Source: a virus. Taken from it: a stretch of DNA of 46,326 nt. Under the pieces are notes generated by a model that did no database searches, was not told where the DNA came from, and was given only the letters and a program-made list of their open reading frames with translations. How positions within the stretch are numbered: position 1 is the first letter of the stretch; each line of letters starts with the position of its first letter. Both the position numbers and the translations under genes were made by a program. The stretch lies in the IMG/VR virus record IMGVR_UViG_3300038761_000006, positions 1-46,326 of that record, one strand, 5' to 3'. Below, one piece after another: positions 19,201 to 26,831 of the stretch.

Positions 19201-19587
19201 ACACACCAGACTTTTTTAACGGTTACCGCTGCCGGTCAAATCGTTGGCGGTACTTTCGACAGAATTTTAAAATCCGAGCCGCTTCGCCTGACCTGGACAT
19301 CACCCAATAACGTTGATACGGCAACCTTTGTGGTTGATGTGCTCGTCGATGGTGCTGTTGTGGCAACTGCCAGTCAGTTCGCCACATCACCATCAGGTGC
19401 TGATATGGCAGTCACTTTCAGCATTCCAGCGTTTTTGGTTGATGTACCTGGCAACACATCAGGTACCACTATTGAATTCAGGGTATCAAGTACTGCAGCT
19501 ACCGCAGGACCAACAACCATAACCGGCCAGGCAGATGGTGGCGTTGTAAACCTATCTGTATTTAAAACTGATGGGAGCTTAACGTAA
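16237..19587 (+). CDS. Tail tip / host specificity protein J-like
   Basis: The 1116-residue protein starts at ATG 16237 behind GGAGGG, overlapping the previous stop as TAATG. A hydrophobic Ala/Val/Gly-rich N-terminal stretch (residues 2-35) is followed by a large baseplate-hub type region to about 470, two fibronectin-III-like segments around 490-680 (PNTPSYSETPNDSWRQGV, then NTPINNVTYQILPG) and a C-terminal fibre part with a VQLGVTVEGSYTGIEILA segment like DUF1983 in lambda J. It forms the tail tip and probably the central fibre that touches the receptor. The stop overlaps the tailspike ATG. Confidence 0.85.
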   Translation: MPSVVVGAIVAYGAAAVVSVGWAVAIGVAAAIAYDNMMDGMMAGVGGLSTANQELRVEANAAQIMIVGRAVTSGPITKYEKRTIDGVAYHLFFTPIAAHPCHFVQLYQLDGKSKSSLSGNGYRIIVSLGDQTEPVPEALEEMATIDNTFVGFGLTHAYHKYEINPDIFPNGVQDVKFLVNGIKVYDPRKDDTAGGSGLHRHNDESTWEWTDNAALINFHWKRWMGDIELPIEMFDLQNIAFEANICDELVTFTDSNGDIQTEKRFTCNGVIDLTQGQRSVEEELLSSCGGRWIETPGKFYLAVAAYRGPASVTLSDDDLKGDIERNPFTPLSQRFNAITASFIDKKSFYQESKCPEISSAFYQTRDKRVIKKNRILGYTDSATMCQRLNRIYMEQINAGDTLRVQVGWRGIKCAPGVVVNTNFKNNNIVGKEYEVIDYDFDSEEFVWTLTLKETGEALYDDTIVPSELDLLPNSTIDNTVVDIPNTPSYSETPNDSWRQGVITWTHPEPGSVRRYIVLLTKVPDDGWSKVYYPTAPSIDLNNLGNGDYLVAVSAENRFEKKSEAVTMQFSIGLPNTPINNVTYQILPGRVIINAPTPPNPAATYDWKISYQDDFETAQSYGRNLTITVTPTQQDATLYVWYRVVDGDLAAASWVSFSIENLIGLSSGEVTPELISSLTLPGLPQTLLDTITGVTSDINNWSQQTGELGGDYSTLLYNVTEATGAAAANYLDIIAIKQLVGTTSVTAQITEFKNVQIGYEDEDTGEWVEGAAFAQAFNEVRITDADENELSIHQYFEALETRTGLLEGKVQLGVTVEGSYTGIEILAGSSGLSSFRLFMDELVFASRAGEIAYEYLAAYGRHVWYGATVKIGATEMIVEDLEAPFGPDNLAYWRGPTTLNMGVPDFDNLTKANANEWRAPNGEWYRTGKATLAAPELTIVDSNGDPLIEYDSVADTIKNYGTFYAANIIGGLYGSINKTVTQPANAVSTTHQTFLTVTAAGQIVGGTFDRILKSEPLRLTWTSPNNVDTATFVVDVLVDGAVVATASQFATSPSGADMAVTFSIPAFLVDVPGNTSGTTIEFRVSSTAATAGPTTITGQADGGVVNLSVFKTDGSLT

Positions 19588-22163
19588 TGAGCAGCTACGT
19601 ATTCGAGCTTTCAGACGTATCGATTGCCAATGGCGACAACACGCTACATATAAATAACGCGGATAGCGTGTTTGGCGCAATACCCGGCAGCATGCTATGG
19701 ATTGATAGCTACCGCCCTCGCTTTGTTCAGAGCGTGGATAATACAGAAAGAACAGTAACACTCACTGCTGACTGGGATAGCACTTCAGTTGTTAATAAGG
19801 CAGCGGTTATCGCACCAGTAGCCAGTTTTAATGCTCATCAACAGGCTGTCGATGCCCTAAATAACACCCGCTCTGCTGTTGATAACTTAATCGAAAAATA
19901 TTCATACAACGAAGGCTCCAGCGTAAAAGGCTTCAACACTAAAACCGAACTGGCGGCGCTGAGCCCAACAGAGACCGGTCAAAATTTTTACTGCGTCAAT
20001 CCGGTGCGAGAGGATTATAAATTACGTGAAGTTACTTACGTTGCAAAAACAGGCGATATCACCTGTCAGAACGGGCGAATTCTTGAGCGTCTGACGCTCA
20101 TTGAGCCAGTAGCTTATCTTTCGGTCGCATTCAGCGATGACAGGAACGCGTTGATCGGCTGGGCGAGTAACGGCGGGGCTAAACTCAATGGCGTTTATGC
20201 TGTGGGAGGTGCGGATACTGAAGGCGTCGGCGCGGCGTCATGGCAATGCATTGATAAAGCAGTATCGCTCCCAGCCAATAGTGAGCCGGAAACCTTTGGT
20301 GCACTCACCGTAGGGTGGTTTGAAGGGGCGCTGTATATTCCGGTGGGCAGTAATTATGACCGCTTTATGCCTTATCGAAAGGCTGACTGTGCAGCTTATG
20401 GTGCAGGTCGTGAGTTTCATCTTTTTGAGGCGGTGAAGCGTGGCATTCGCTTGGATGGAGGTACGTTAACCCTAACCAAAGGGGTAACCGTCACGCTGAC
20501 CGATGAACAGGAAATTGTGGGGGCGATAGATACCCTGGCTGGCGGATATTCATTGGTCATTGAAAACACGGTGGGCGCAGACGTATCCGCCAGTGATATT
20601 GTGCGCGGGGCCTGGACCGTAGACGTTGCTAGTGCGGCTAGTTTTTCTGTTGGGCAGTATATCCAGATAAAAGGAGCCGTCGGCCATGAGAAATACACAC
20701 CAGGGCGTTATACGACAGGCTTATACTGCGCCAGAATACGAGGCATTGATGGGTTGTCGTTACAGCTGGATAGAACGGTTGAGTATATTTTAACGGGCGT
20801 CACCGTCTGCCCAGTGGATAACACAGCGGTCACATTAACCATTGAGCACATCGACGCGACTACATTGGCCGTTAATGATGTGCCGCGTGTTCGTCTGGAT
20901 TCACACAATGCATCGGGTAGCGTCGGGGATACTGACGGCGTGCGATTTGTTAGCGTCGAAAACGCCGCTTACGGTAATGTAAAATTTGAGGCGGATAGCG
21001 CTGAAGGTGTGTTTGGTGCGCTATTTAATAATATCAGCTCTGGACAAATTACCTATCATGGTGCCTGGGTCGGCGCAACTGCTGGGGAAAGTAAATCCTT
21101 CCGTGCGAATGGCCTGTGCAATCTACACTGTACCATTACCAATATCGGCAGCCGCAAAAAATCCGTTGGTATTCAGGGGGGGAGAAACTGCCAGTTCCGG
21201 ATCATCGATACTGGTGGTGGTATGGAACATTTTGACAGCGGCGCAACCAATGGCAATCGTTTGGAAACAATCAACCTGCTGGAGTGCGACAAATGCCCCT
21301 GCTATGTAGTTATAAAGCATGCGAACGATCAGGCGTTCGAATACGTATCCTGTACTGACTCTGAACTGTCCGGAGAAATTGAGCAGTCGCCATTATCCAC
21401 AGGCACTGAAGGGTGTGTCGTATTTAAAGGTGCCTCTTCTGGTCTCAGGTTAAGCGCCAAAGTAAAAGCCTATTACTCCATAGGTCTTAAAATCGAATGT
21501 GTAAACGGTATAAACGATGTTCACGTGCTGCCAACGGCAGAAATTCACTCAGAGTATGCTGCTCCCATTATCTTACGTGATCCATATGCCGCCTACGACA
21601 CCAACGTATTGATAGAGGGTAAACACTCTAGAGGGAGTGAAGGTGCAATTGTCACGCTCAGAGCGGATTGCAACAAGGTGCGTGTTGATATGATTGCAGA
21701 TATGACCCATGCCACTGTAGGGGTCCAGGTCGCCGCCAATGATTGTTTGGTTTCTGTGCAGGGCATCAACACCCAAACCAATAAAGAACTCGTGAATATC
21801 TCCCAGGGCACCGGGTTTATCCCAGGTAAAATTTTTGGTGATACGCTGGACGTATGGATCGAATACAACAATGAGACCATCGACCAGTTTGAAATGCGCC
21901 ATTGTGCCTTGGTACAGGGCGAAATTAAATTTTCTGGTTTACAGCAGTATTTCAGGGTGCGCGGCGGCGTGTTCTATTCCAATAACATTCCCACAAACGG
22001 TAATTTTCAAAATGGCGATAGGTACTACAGAGAGTCATATAACCTGATAGGCACTAACGACTACCTGTTTAACCAGGGGCCATTCAAGCTGGTTGAACTC
22101 GGTAGGCATTATCACAACGGGGAATGGTCGCAATCATGGTGTCTACAAAAGGTGGGAGTGTAA
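19587..22163 (+). CDS. Tailspike 1 with beta-helix domain
   Basis: The 858-residue protein follows the J-like gene with a one-base overlap. Residues 1-~250 form a distinct attachment region; from ~290 repeated short hydrophobic strands suggest a right-handed beta-helix of the pectin-lyase type, as in tailspikes that bind or cut surface polysaccharide. The C-terminal two thirds are paralogous to the next large gene: compare SVGQYIQIKGAVGHEKYTPG with TVGQYVVVQGDINHVDYTPA, and LFNNISSGQ with AFNNVSGGE. Its N-terminus probably docks on the J protein, and the second spike may attach through it. Enzyme activity cannot be read from the sequence. Confidence 0.78.
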   Translation: MSSYVFELSDVSIANGDNTLHINNADSVFGAIPGSMLWIDSYRPRFVQSVDNTERTVTLTADWDSTSVVNKAAVIAPVASFNAHQQAVDALNNTRSAVDNLIEKYSYNEGSSVKGFNTKTELAALSPTETGQNFYCVNPVREDYKLREVTYVAKTGDITCQNGRILERLTLIEPVAYLSVAFSDDRNALIGWASNGGAKLNGVYAVGGADTEGVGAASWQCIDKAVSLPANSEPETFGALTVGWFEGALYIPVGSNYDRFMPYRKADCAAYGAGREFHLFEAVKRGIRLDGGTLTLTKGVTVTLTDEQEIVGAIDTLAGGYSLVIENTVGADVSASDIVRGAWTVDVASAASFSVGQYIQIKGAVGHEKYTPGRYTTGLYCARIRGIDGLSLQLDRTVEYILTGVTVCPVDNTAVTLTIEHIDATTLAVNDVPRVRLDSHNASGSVGDTDGVRFVSVENAAYGNVKFEADSAEGVFGALFNNISSGQITYHGAWVGATAGESKSFRANGLCNLHCTITNIGSRKKSVGIQGGRNCQFRIIDTGGGMEHFDSGATNGNRLETINLLECDKCPCYVVIKHANDQAFEYVSCTDSELSGEIEQSPLSTGTEGCVVFKGASSGLRLSAKVKAYYSIGLKIECVNGINDVHVLPTAEIHSEYAAPIILRDPYAAYDTNVLIEGKHSRGSEGAIVTLRADCNKVRVDMIADMTHATVGVQVAANDCLVSVQGINTQTNKELVNISQGTGFIPGKIFGDTLDVWIEYNNETIDQFEMRHCALVQGEIKFSGLQQYFRVRGGVFYSNNIPTNGNFQNGDRYYRESYNLIGTNDYLFNQGPFKLVELGRHYHNGEWSQSWCLQKVGV

Positions 22164-22166
22164 TTA

Positions 22167-22310
22167 ATGGAAGAAGAGTCTTTGGTGGAAAGTCTGGTGG
22201 AAACGTTGGTTAAAGATTTATTTTTTAGACCGGGTTTGCTCATTCTAATAACAGATAATAACGAGCTGCTGGTCACAGATGATGATGAGCTGTTCTTACT
22301 GGAGGATTAA
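22167..22310 (+). CDS. Small acidic protein between the tailspikes
   Basis: This 47-residue frame fills the gap between the two tailspike genes. A GGTGGGAG SD stands 9 bases before ATG, and its end supplies GGAGG for the second spike. The product is very acidic with a hydrophobic middle (LFFRPGLLILITDNNELLVT). The VTDDDELFLLED-type ending resembles short tail-fibre linker or adaptor peptides but is not assignable. The tight fit between stop and start codons supports a real gene. Confidence 0.6.
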   Translation: MEEESLVESLVETLVKDLFFRPGLLILITDNNELLVTDDDELFLLED

Positions 22311-22312
22311 CG

Positions 22313-24136
22313 ATGGCGTTTACAAATGAGACGTTAAGTATTGCTGGCCAAAATATACCAGGCGTGAAAACACAAGGGTTAGGAAAAACAGCTCTTGAGA
22401 AAGCAATACTCGGGGCACTTTATGCATCCAGCAATGTGACGCATTTACAAGCCAGCACAGATTTAAGCAATGCGCTCGCAAGTACACGAGTAGTAGGCAG
22501 AAACTTTACGCTAAATACCACCATTACTCGAACAATGGCCGATGGCGATGTCGCTTATTTGGATGTGGACAAGCTAACCGGCACAGGGAAAATCAATTTC
22601 CATGCCGCAGAAACGCCAATCGGCACAGCAAGTGACATTAGCGTTGATAGTGATGCAGTCACATTAACATCGGGTAGCGTAACAGTTGGTCAGTATGTTG
22701 TCGTGCAAGGTGATATTAATCATGTGGATTATACGCCAGCGAGGTTGACCAGTGCGCGTGTTGTTGGTCGGGTCCTTTCTGTTAATGGCTCGATATTTGT
22801 GTTGGACAAAAATATACCTTACGGCATGACTAATGTGCAGGTGTCGGCAATCCCGAATTGCAAACTGATTATACTTGGTCAGATAGAAGGCGTGGCCATT
22901 GATATCGAAAATGTCCCCTACATTCAGATGGGGGTATCAATGCAAGGCAATATTAGCGAGCAAGGCACATACTTCGATATCAATACCTGCGCGAATCTGA
23001 AAGGGGCAATACATTTTGACAACGCAACATGCCTGATTGGAGCGGCATTTAACAATGTATCCGGTGGTGAGTGGCAAATCAGCCAGGAGGCGACGTGTGG
23101 CGACGATATAGGTTCTAAGGTATGTCGCGGCAATGCTGTCATCAATTCAAAAGTGACCTACATTGGCACCAATGCACGCTTTAAAGACTTTGGTTTTCAC
23201 GGCTGCCGGAATGTGATTTTTAATGTGAAAAGCCACCGTGGTGGTGCATTCATGCATGAAAGTGGTGATACCTCAAATAACCGATTGGAATCGGTTGTGT
23301 TAGCCGAATGTCAGGGCGTAGAAATTCATGCCATGATTAGTGAGGCCAACGACCAGGCGTTAGAATTGATTGCCTGCACCGATGTCGATATCTACGGCAC
23401 TATCAGCAATGGGAAGAACACCGTAACTAATGAGGGCGCGCTGATTATTAAAGGAGAATCCAACGATATTCGCGTCCATGGGCAAGTGCGCAGTTACGGC
23501 GGCCGAGGCGTAAAAGTGGAATGTTCGCTCGGGGCTAAGAATATTAAATTTAAACAGACCTGCGATATCTACTCCAGTACATCAGTCCCCTTATCAATCA
23601 GAGATTCAAGCAGCGCTTACCAGGCTGATATTGAAGTTTATGGTACCTTTCGCGGCGCGGGGCCAATAGAGTTGAACCAGGATGTGCTGGGTACAACCAT
23701 TGACGCCATTATCGACATGGGTAATACAACTGCCGGGGTTGTCCTTAAAGCACCAATTAAGATGCTGTCTATACGCGGTATAAATTGCGAATCGAATAAG
23801 CAGTTGGCTTCCATTGGCTCTGACTGCACGGCATACGCATTTGGAGTTGTCTATGGTGATAGTGATGGATGTTACATACAACTAAATAATGATGCACGAG
23901 ACATCTTTAGTTTTAATGCGGCTCGCCAGTTAAATTGCCGTGTTCAAATGGGTGGCAATAGCACTTATTTCGACTTTAGAGGCGGCGTCCCGTTCTCAAA
24001 CGTGGTGCCAACATTGGGGAACTACGTGGCCGGAGATTTCTATCACCGCTATGCCAGTAATAAGCCTTCTGGAACCATGGAAATTGGGCAGAAGTACGAT
24101 GGTAGTGCCTGGAATCAAATGTTCGCAAGCATATAG
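22313..24136 (+). CDS. Tailspike 2, paralogue of tailspike 1
   Basis: The 607-residue protein is a shorter relative of the preceding spike. It lacks the ~250-residue N-terminal attachment region and starts with its own ~55-residue head (TNETLSIAGQNIPGVKTQG). The beta-helix part and the end (GVPFSNVVPTLGNYVAGDFYH against GVFYSNNIPTNGNFQNGDRYY) line up with spike 1. GGAGG seven bases before ATG gives strong initiation. A second spike with a different N-terminus suggests a branched adhesin with two binding specificities, one spike carrying the other. Confidence 0.78.
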   Translation: MAFTNETLSIAGQNIPGVKTQGLGKTALEKAILGALYASSNVTHLQASTDLSNALASTRVVGRNFTLNTTITRTMADGDVAYLDVDKLTGTGKINFHAAETPIGTASDISVDSDAVTLTSGSVTVGQYVVVQGDINHVDYTPARLTSARVVGRVLSVNGSIFVLDKNIPYGMTNVQVSAIPNCKLIILGQIEGVAIDIENVPYIQMGVSMQGNISEQGTYFDINTCANLKGAIHFDNATCLIGAAFNNVSGGEWQISQEATCGDDIGSKVCRGNAVINSKVTYIGTNARFKDFGFHGCRNVIFNVKSHRGGAFMHESGDTSNNRLESVVLAECQGVEIHAMISEANDQALELIACTDVDIYGTISNGKNTVTNEGALIIKGESNDIRVHGQVRSYGGRGVKVECSLGAKNIKFKQTCDIYSSTSVPLSIRDSSSAYQADIEVYGTFRGAGPIELNQDVLGTTIDAIIDMGNTTAGVVLKAPIKMLSIRGINCESNKQLASIGSDCTAYAFGVVYGDSDGCYIQLNNDARDIFSFNAARQLNCRVQMGGNSTYFDFRGGVPFSNVVPTLGNYVAGDFYHRYASNKPSGTMEIGQKYDGSAWNQMFASI

Positions 24137-24145
24137 AGACTCATT

Positions 24146-24415
24146 ATGACCTACACAACTACTAAACATGAGGGTGTAGTAATTGAAGAGTATGTTACTG
24201 GAAGGATTCTTAGGATCACTCATAACGGGCAATCTTTTAAATTTTACGCTCACTCAGAAGGTGAACTCGAGGTGGCTATTTATATCGGTCACGGGAGGCT
24301 GACAAACGCTATAAAAAGAGCCATAAAGGCGTGGGCTAAAAGCGCAGGTATTTGCATTGCGTGCTGGGGAGATGCCCATGAGTTAAATAAAACCTGCAAG
24401 ATAAGGAAAAATTAA
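24146..24415 (+). CDS. Hypothetical protein
   Basis: The 89-residue basic protein begins nine bases after tailspike 2. The first half is beta-like (GVVIEEYVTGRILRITHNG), the second a cationic helix (NAIKRAIKAWAKSAGICIA) with three Cys in the last 30 residues. Its stop overlaps the next ATG by one base. No family recognised; its place suggests a moron or tail accessory gene. Confidence 0.6.
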   Translation: MTYTTTKHEGVVIEEYVTGRILRITHNGQSFKFYAHSEGELEVAIYIGHGRLTNAIKRAIKAWAKSAGICIACWGDAHELNKTCKIRKN

Positions 24416-24660
24416 TGAAAACTATTCAACATAATCAAGTTATTGAAGATATATCTGGCAAAAAGTATGTTCGGATTAACCCTGGTACTGGAACGGTTAC
24501 TATTTTCGGTAAAAACCATGACGGTAGTTTTGGTCCAACAGCTTTTAAGACCTTTGATCAGAATACGCCTGGTAACCAATTACGGTTTTACTTACCTACT
24601 GTTGTAGGCGAAGGATGGAAGTTTGAAATTACCGGTAATGCAGTAGCCGAGTATCACTAA
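24415..24660 (+). CDS. Hypothetical protein
   Basis: The 81-residue protein is predicted all-beta (KKYVRINPGTGTVTIFGKN, then NQLRFYLPTVVGEGWKFEI). It is the last gene before the lysis promoter-like element, whose first two bases are part of its stop codon. A small beta protein at the end of the tail operon could be a tail accessory or spike chaperone, but nothing in the sequence decides this. Confidence 0.6.
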   Translation: MKTIQHNQVIEDISGKKYVRINPGTGTVTIFGKNHDGSFGPTAFKTFDQNTPGNQLRFYLPTVVGEGWKFEITGNAVAEYH

Positions 24661-24677
24661 CTTTACCCTAACTTTGC
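24659..24677 (+). promoter_or_regulatory. Late promoter-like repeat, copy 3 (before lysis genes)
   Basis: AACTTTACCCTAACTTTGC repeats the first part of the elements at 5263 and 9857, missing one T. It stands 52 bases before the first lysis gene. The conserved part ends at TTTGC, which narrows the essential core. Confidence 0.6.
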
Positions 24678-24695
24678 TTGGACTAAAGTTGCAAA

Positions 24696-24731
24696 ATGGT
24701 GTCATCAAAAGGGGGGAGTTGGTGACACCAT
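24696..24731 (+). promoter_or_regulatory. Hairpin enclosing the RBS and start of the first lysis gene
   Basis: ATGGTGTCA (24696-24704) pairs perfectly with TGACACCAT (24723-24731). The 18-base loop holds the SD (GGGGGGAG), and the first two bases of the start codon (24730) lie in the stem. Folding would restrict initiation, which could delay lysis protein synthesis. Confidence 0.55.
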
Positions 24732-25089
24732 GGCAGAGCAAAAGGCAGAAGCACATTCGTGGTTTTACAATAATATCGGTACTTTGCTGCTTGCCGTTTT
24801 ATTATTTCTCGGTGAATTTGTATTTACCGACTTTCACAGTACCGATAAAAAACTGCAAGGCGACTTTGAGAAACTATCCATTCAGGTCGCAGAGCTTAAC
24901 GCCTCAATGCGCCCCATTATTGCCTCTTTTTCACTCATTAATACTACCCGTTATACGTCTGAAGATGCCGCAAAAGACAACCGGCGCATTCAGCAGCAGC
25001 TCGAAGAGCTTAAAGCCGTTGCCCAGCGCACCGAAAATCGCTTGCAGGATTACCAGCAGCGTTTATCCCGACTCGAAGCAAAACTATGA
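24730..25089 (+). CDS. Lysis-cassette membrane protein with coiled coil
   Basis: The 119-residue protein has one membrane segment at about 15-33 (NIGTLLLAVLLFLGEFVF) followed by a long charged helix predicted as coiled coil (75-119, RRIQQQLEELKAVAQRTENR). A cytoplasmic N-terminus with a periplasmic coiled coil is the architecture of an inner-membrane spanin (Rz-like), but a pinholin-type accessory is also possible. It opens the lysis operon and overlaps the next gene by ATGA. No nested Rz1-like lipoprotein was found. Confidence 0.6.
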   Translation: MAEQKAEAHSWFYNNIGTLLLAVLLFLGEFVFTDFHSTDKKLQGDFEKLSIQVAELNASMRPIIASFSLINTTRYTSEDAAKDNRRIQQQLEELKAVAQRTENRLQDYQQRLSRLEAKL

Positions 25090-25523
25090 TCACGGTTGTT
25101 CGTCAAATCACCGACGAGCAAGGTACTCCAGGGTTGATTAGCCTGGGGCCATGGACGGCCCACTCCCTAGAATTGCCCTGGCGCGATAACCAACGCGATG
25201 TGAGTTGTATAACTGCGGGCATTTATCCTATGGAAGTGGTCAAAACGCGGCGGCCTATCGGGGGGCGCAGTCACTTATACCTGATCAAAAACGTACCAGA
25301 ACGCACGGGCATTCTGGCCCATGCCGGTACCTGGGCAGGGGATACGTCAAAAGGGTATCGGTCCAGCGTGCTGGGTTGCCTGTTAATAGGCTATCGCACC
25401 GGTATCTATCAACAGCAACGCGCTATTTTTGATACCCGGCGAGCCATTGGCGATTTGTTGGCCATCACCGGTGGTCAGCCAACACAGATACAGTTTATCA
25501 ACGCCTGGGAGCAAGCAGCATGA
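25086..25523 (+). CDS. DUF5675-family lysis-cassette protein
   Basis: The 145-residue protein matches the DUF5675 pattern: SLELPWRDNQRDVSCITAG and YPMEVV, then YLIKNVPERTGILAHAGTW with a conserved His (residue ~78) and GDT, followed by LGCLLIG with a conserved Cys. The spaced His and Gly-Cys recall L,D-transpeptidase active sites, so action on peptidoglycan is plausible but unproven. It sits between a membrane/coiled-coil protein and a holin, where an endolysin is expected, and no other endolysin is visible. Confidence 0.7.
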   Translation: MITVVRQITDEQGTPGLISLGPWTAHSLELPWRDNQRDVSCITAGIYPMEVVKTRRPIGGRSHLYLIKNVPERTGILAHAGTWAGDTSKGYRSSVLGCLLIGYRTGIYQQQRAIFDTRRAIGDLLAITGGQPTQIQFINAWEQAA

Positions 25524-26056
25524 TTGAATGGTTTGGTGATGCCATCACAACGATAGTAAGCGGTGGGGTAACGGGGATTTTAGGATCTGCCGTGCAAAGT
25601 TATTCCAATTACAAAATGAAGCAGCTGGAAGGCGATCAGGAAAGTAAGCGTCTGGCCCATGACAAAGAAATGGTGAGAATTGAGGCCCAGGCCAATCTGT
25701 CGATTGTGGAGCAGGAACGCAGCGCACAGAACGACCTGTACCAGCAAAACCTGCAACTGGCCAGCTACCAACATGATAGTGCCAAGTATTTCACGGGGAG
25801 TAATGCACCAGCGTGGATTTTAGCATTACTGGGCCTGGTTGATGTGCTGCGCGGGTTAGTCCGCCCGTGTTTAACCACCTACATGGCCATTGTGGTGACG
25901 TTTATTTTGTTTGAAGCAAACACGCTGTTAGGTAACGCCAGCGTGAACACGGAACAAGCGGTGACCATTACTGGCGATATCTGGCAAACGGTTATGTATC
26001 TGGCAACAACGATTTTCTTTTGGTGGTTTGGTCAGCGTCCGCCGAAGCGCCCGTAG
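25520..26056 (+). CDS. Holin-like protein with three membrane segments
   Basis: The 178-residue protein has an amphipathic N-terminal part, a charged helical middle (YKMKQLEGDQESKRLAHDKE), then three hydrophobic segments at about 97-113, 117-138 and 152-170, ending in a basic tail (GQRPPKRP). This layout fits the three-TM holin family known from gene transfer agents. It would make the membrane lesion that ends infection. Its last 65 bases overlap the convergent repressor gene, so transcription of lysis genes would run antisense into the repressor. Confidence 0.75.
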   Translation: MIEWFGDAITTIVSGGVTGILGSAVQSYSNYKMKQLEGDQESKRLAHDKEMVRIEAQANLSIVEQERSAQNDLYQQNLQLASYQHDSAKYFTGSNAPAWILALLGLVDVLRGLVRPCLTTYMAIVVTFILFEANTLLGNASVNTEQAVTITGDIWQTVMYLATTIFFWWFGQRPPKRP

Positions 26057-26675
26057 TGAAAAATTCCATAAAATCGGCATCGGGGGTCGCTTTTTCTACC
26101 AGACCTTGTTTGGCTTTATCGCCGAACAGTTGATAGGTACCGTACTGACCCCGGATCAGGCTTCTAAATTCCAGGTCATCCAGTACAAAAGCATGGGTAC
26201 TGCTGTTTTTAAATACCTGACCATGGAAAATCGCATTTCTAATTTTTTCAGTGTAGGGGCCAACGACCACTTCTATTTGGCGGTACTGGATCAGTTTGTC
26301 TTTCTTTAGTGTATAACTGGCCGGCTGAGCGAAAATGAATACCGCTAATCCCTGCTCTTTATTCATCGTGAAATACACTTTGTAAGGCGAATCCGCATCA
26401 TGCATGCGAAGCATGGTTAAAAATGACTCGCTATTAAAGTGAGTATCAATGATAAAAGGCAGGCCCTGACCATCCAGCAGCCAGCTCAGGTTAGCGTTTT
26501 CGGTTCGCATGATGGCGGTGAGGATCTCTACACCAGGCGCTTCACCTTTTGATAGTCGGCTCATTGTGCCGCTGGTGAATCCGATATTTTTTGCCCACGG
26601 GGTGATCTTTCGACCCGCCAAAATCCACTCAAGGCGCTGCTTAAATTCTTTTTGGTTATCGTTTTCTAATTCCAT
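25992..26675 (-). CDS. CI-like phage repressor
   Basis: The 227-residue protein has an N-terminal helix-turn-helix of the phage CI type (residues ~8-65: EFKQRLEWILAGRKITPWAK and FTSGTMSRLSKGEAPGVEIL, then NLSWLLDGQG). The C-terminal part has no evident Ser-Lys S24 peptidase signature, so induction by RecA-dependent self-cleavage is doubtful and an antirepressor route is more likely. No SD is visible before ATG. Divergent to the early operon, with operator-like CCCA-N4-TGGG repeats between them; its 3' end overlaps the holin gene. Confidence 0.85.
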   Translation of the reverse strand: MELENDNQKEFKQRLEWILAGRKITPWAKNIGFTSGTMSRLSKGEAPGVEILTAIMRTENANLSWLLDGQGLPFIIDTHFNSESFLTMLRMHDADSPYKVYFTMNKEQGLAVFIFAQPASYTLKKDKLIQYRQIEVVVGPYTEKIRNAIFHGQVFKNSSTHAFVLDDLEFRSLIRGQYGTYQLFGDKAKQGLVEKATPDADFMEFFTTGASADADQTTKRKSLLPDT

Positions 26676-26698
26676 AGCGCTAATCGGTCTAATAAAAA

Positions 26699-26831
26699 CC
26701 CATATTTGGGGTGAAAAACCCGAATTTGGGGTTTATGATTATCTCAAAGCTTAAACTTCTTAATCTTATTAAGCATGTTAACACACAAGGAGCACAAAAC
26801 AGTGGCTAAACGCAAAAATCCCACAATTGGG
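26699..26831. promoter_or_regulatory. Three operator-like sites in the divergent control region
   Basis: CCCATATTTGGG (26699-26710), CCCGAATTTGGG (26719-26730) and CCCACAATTGGG (26820-26831) share CCCA-N4-TGGG. The first two are 20 bp apart, two helical turns; the third lies inside the RHH gene. A candidate rightward promoter GTGAAA (26711) with a 17-bp spacer and TATGAT (26734) brackets site 2, so repressor binding there would block the early operon. Confidence 0.6.

Noticed and set aside
24674-25141. 155-residue plus-strand frame over the first lysis gene
   Set aside because: It starts inside the promoter-like element and overlaps a frame with a membrane segment, coiled coil and strong SD.
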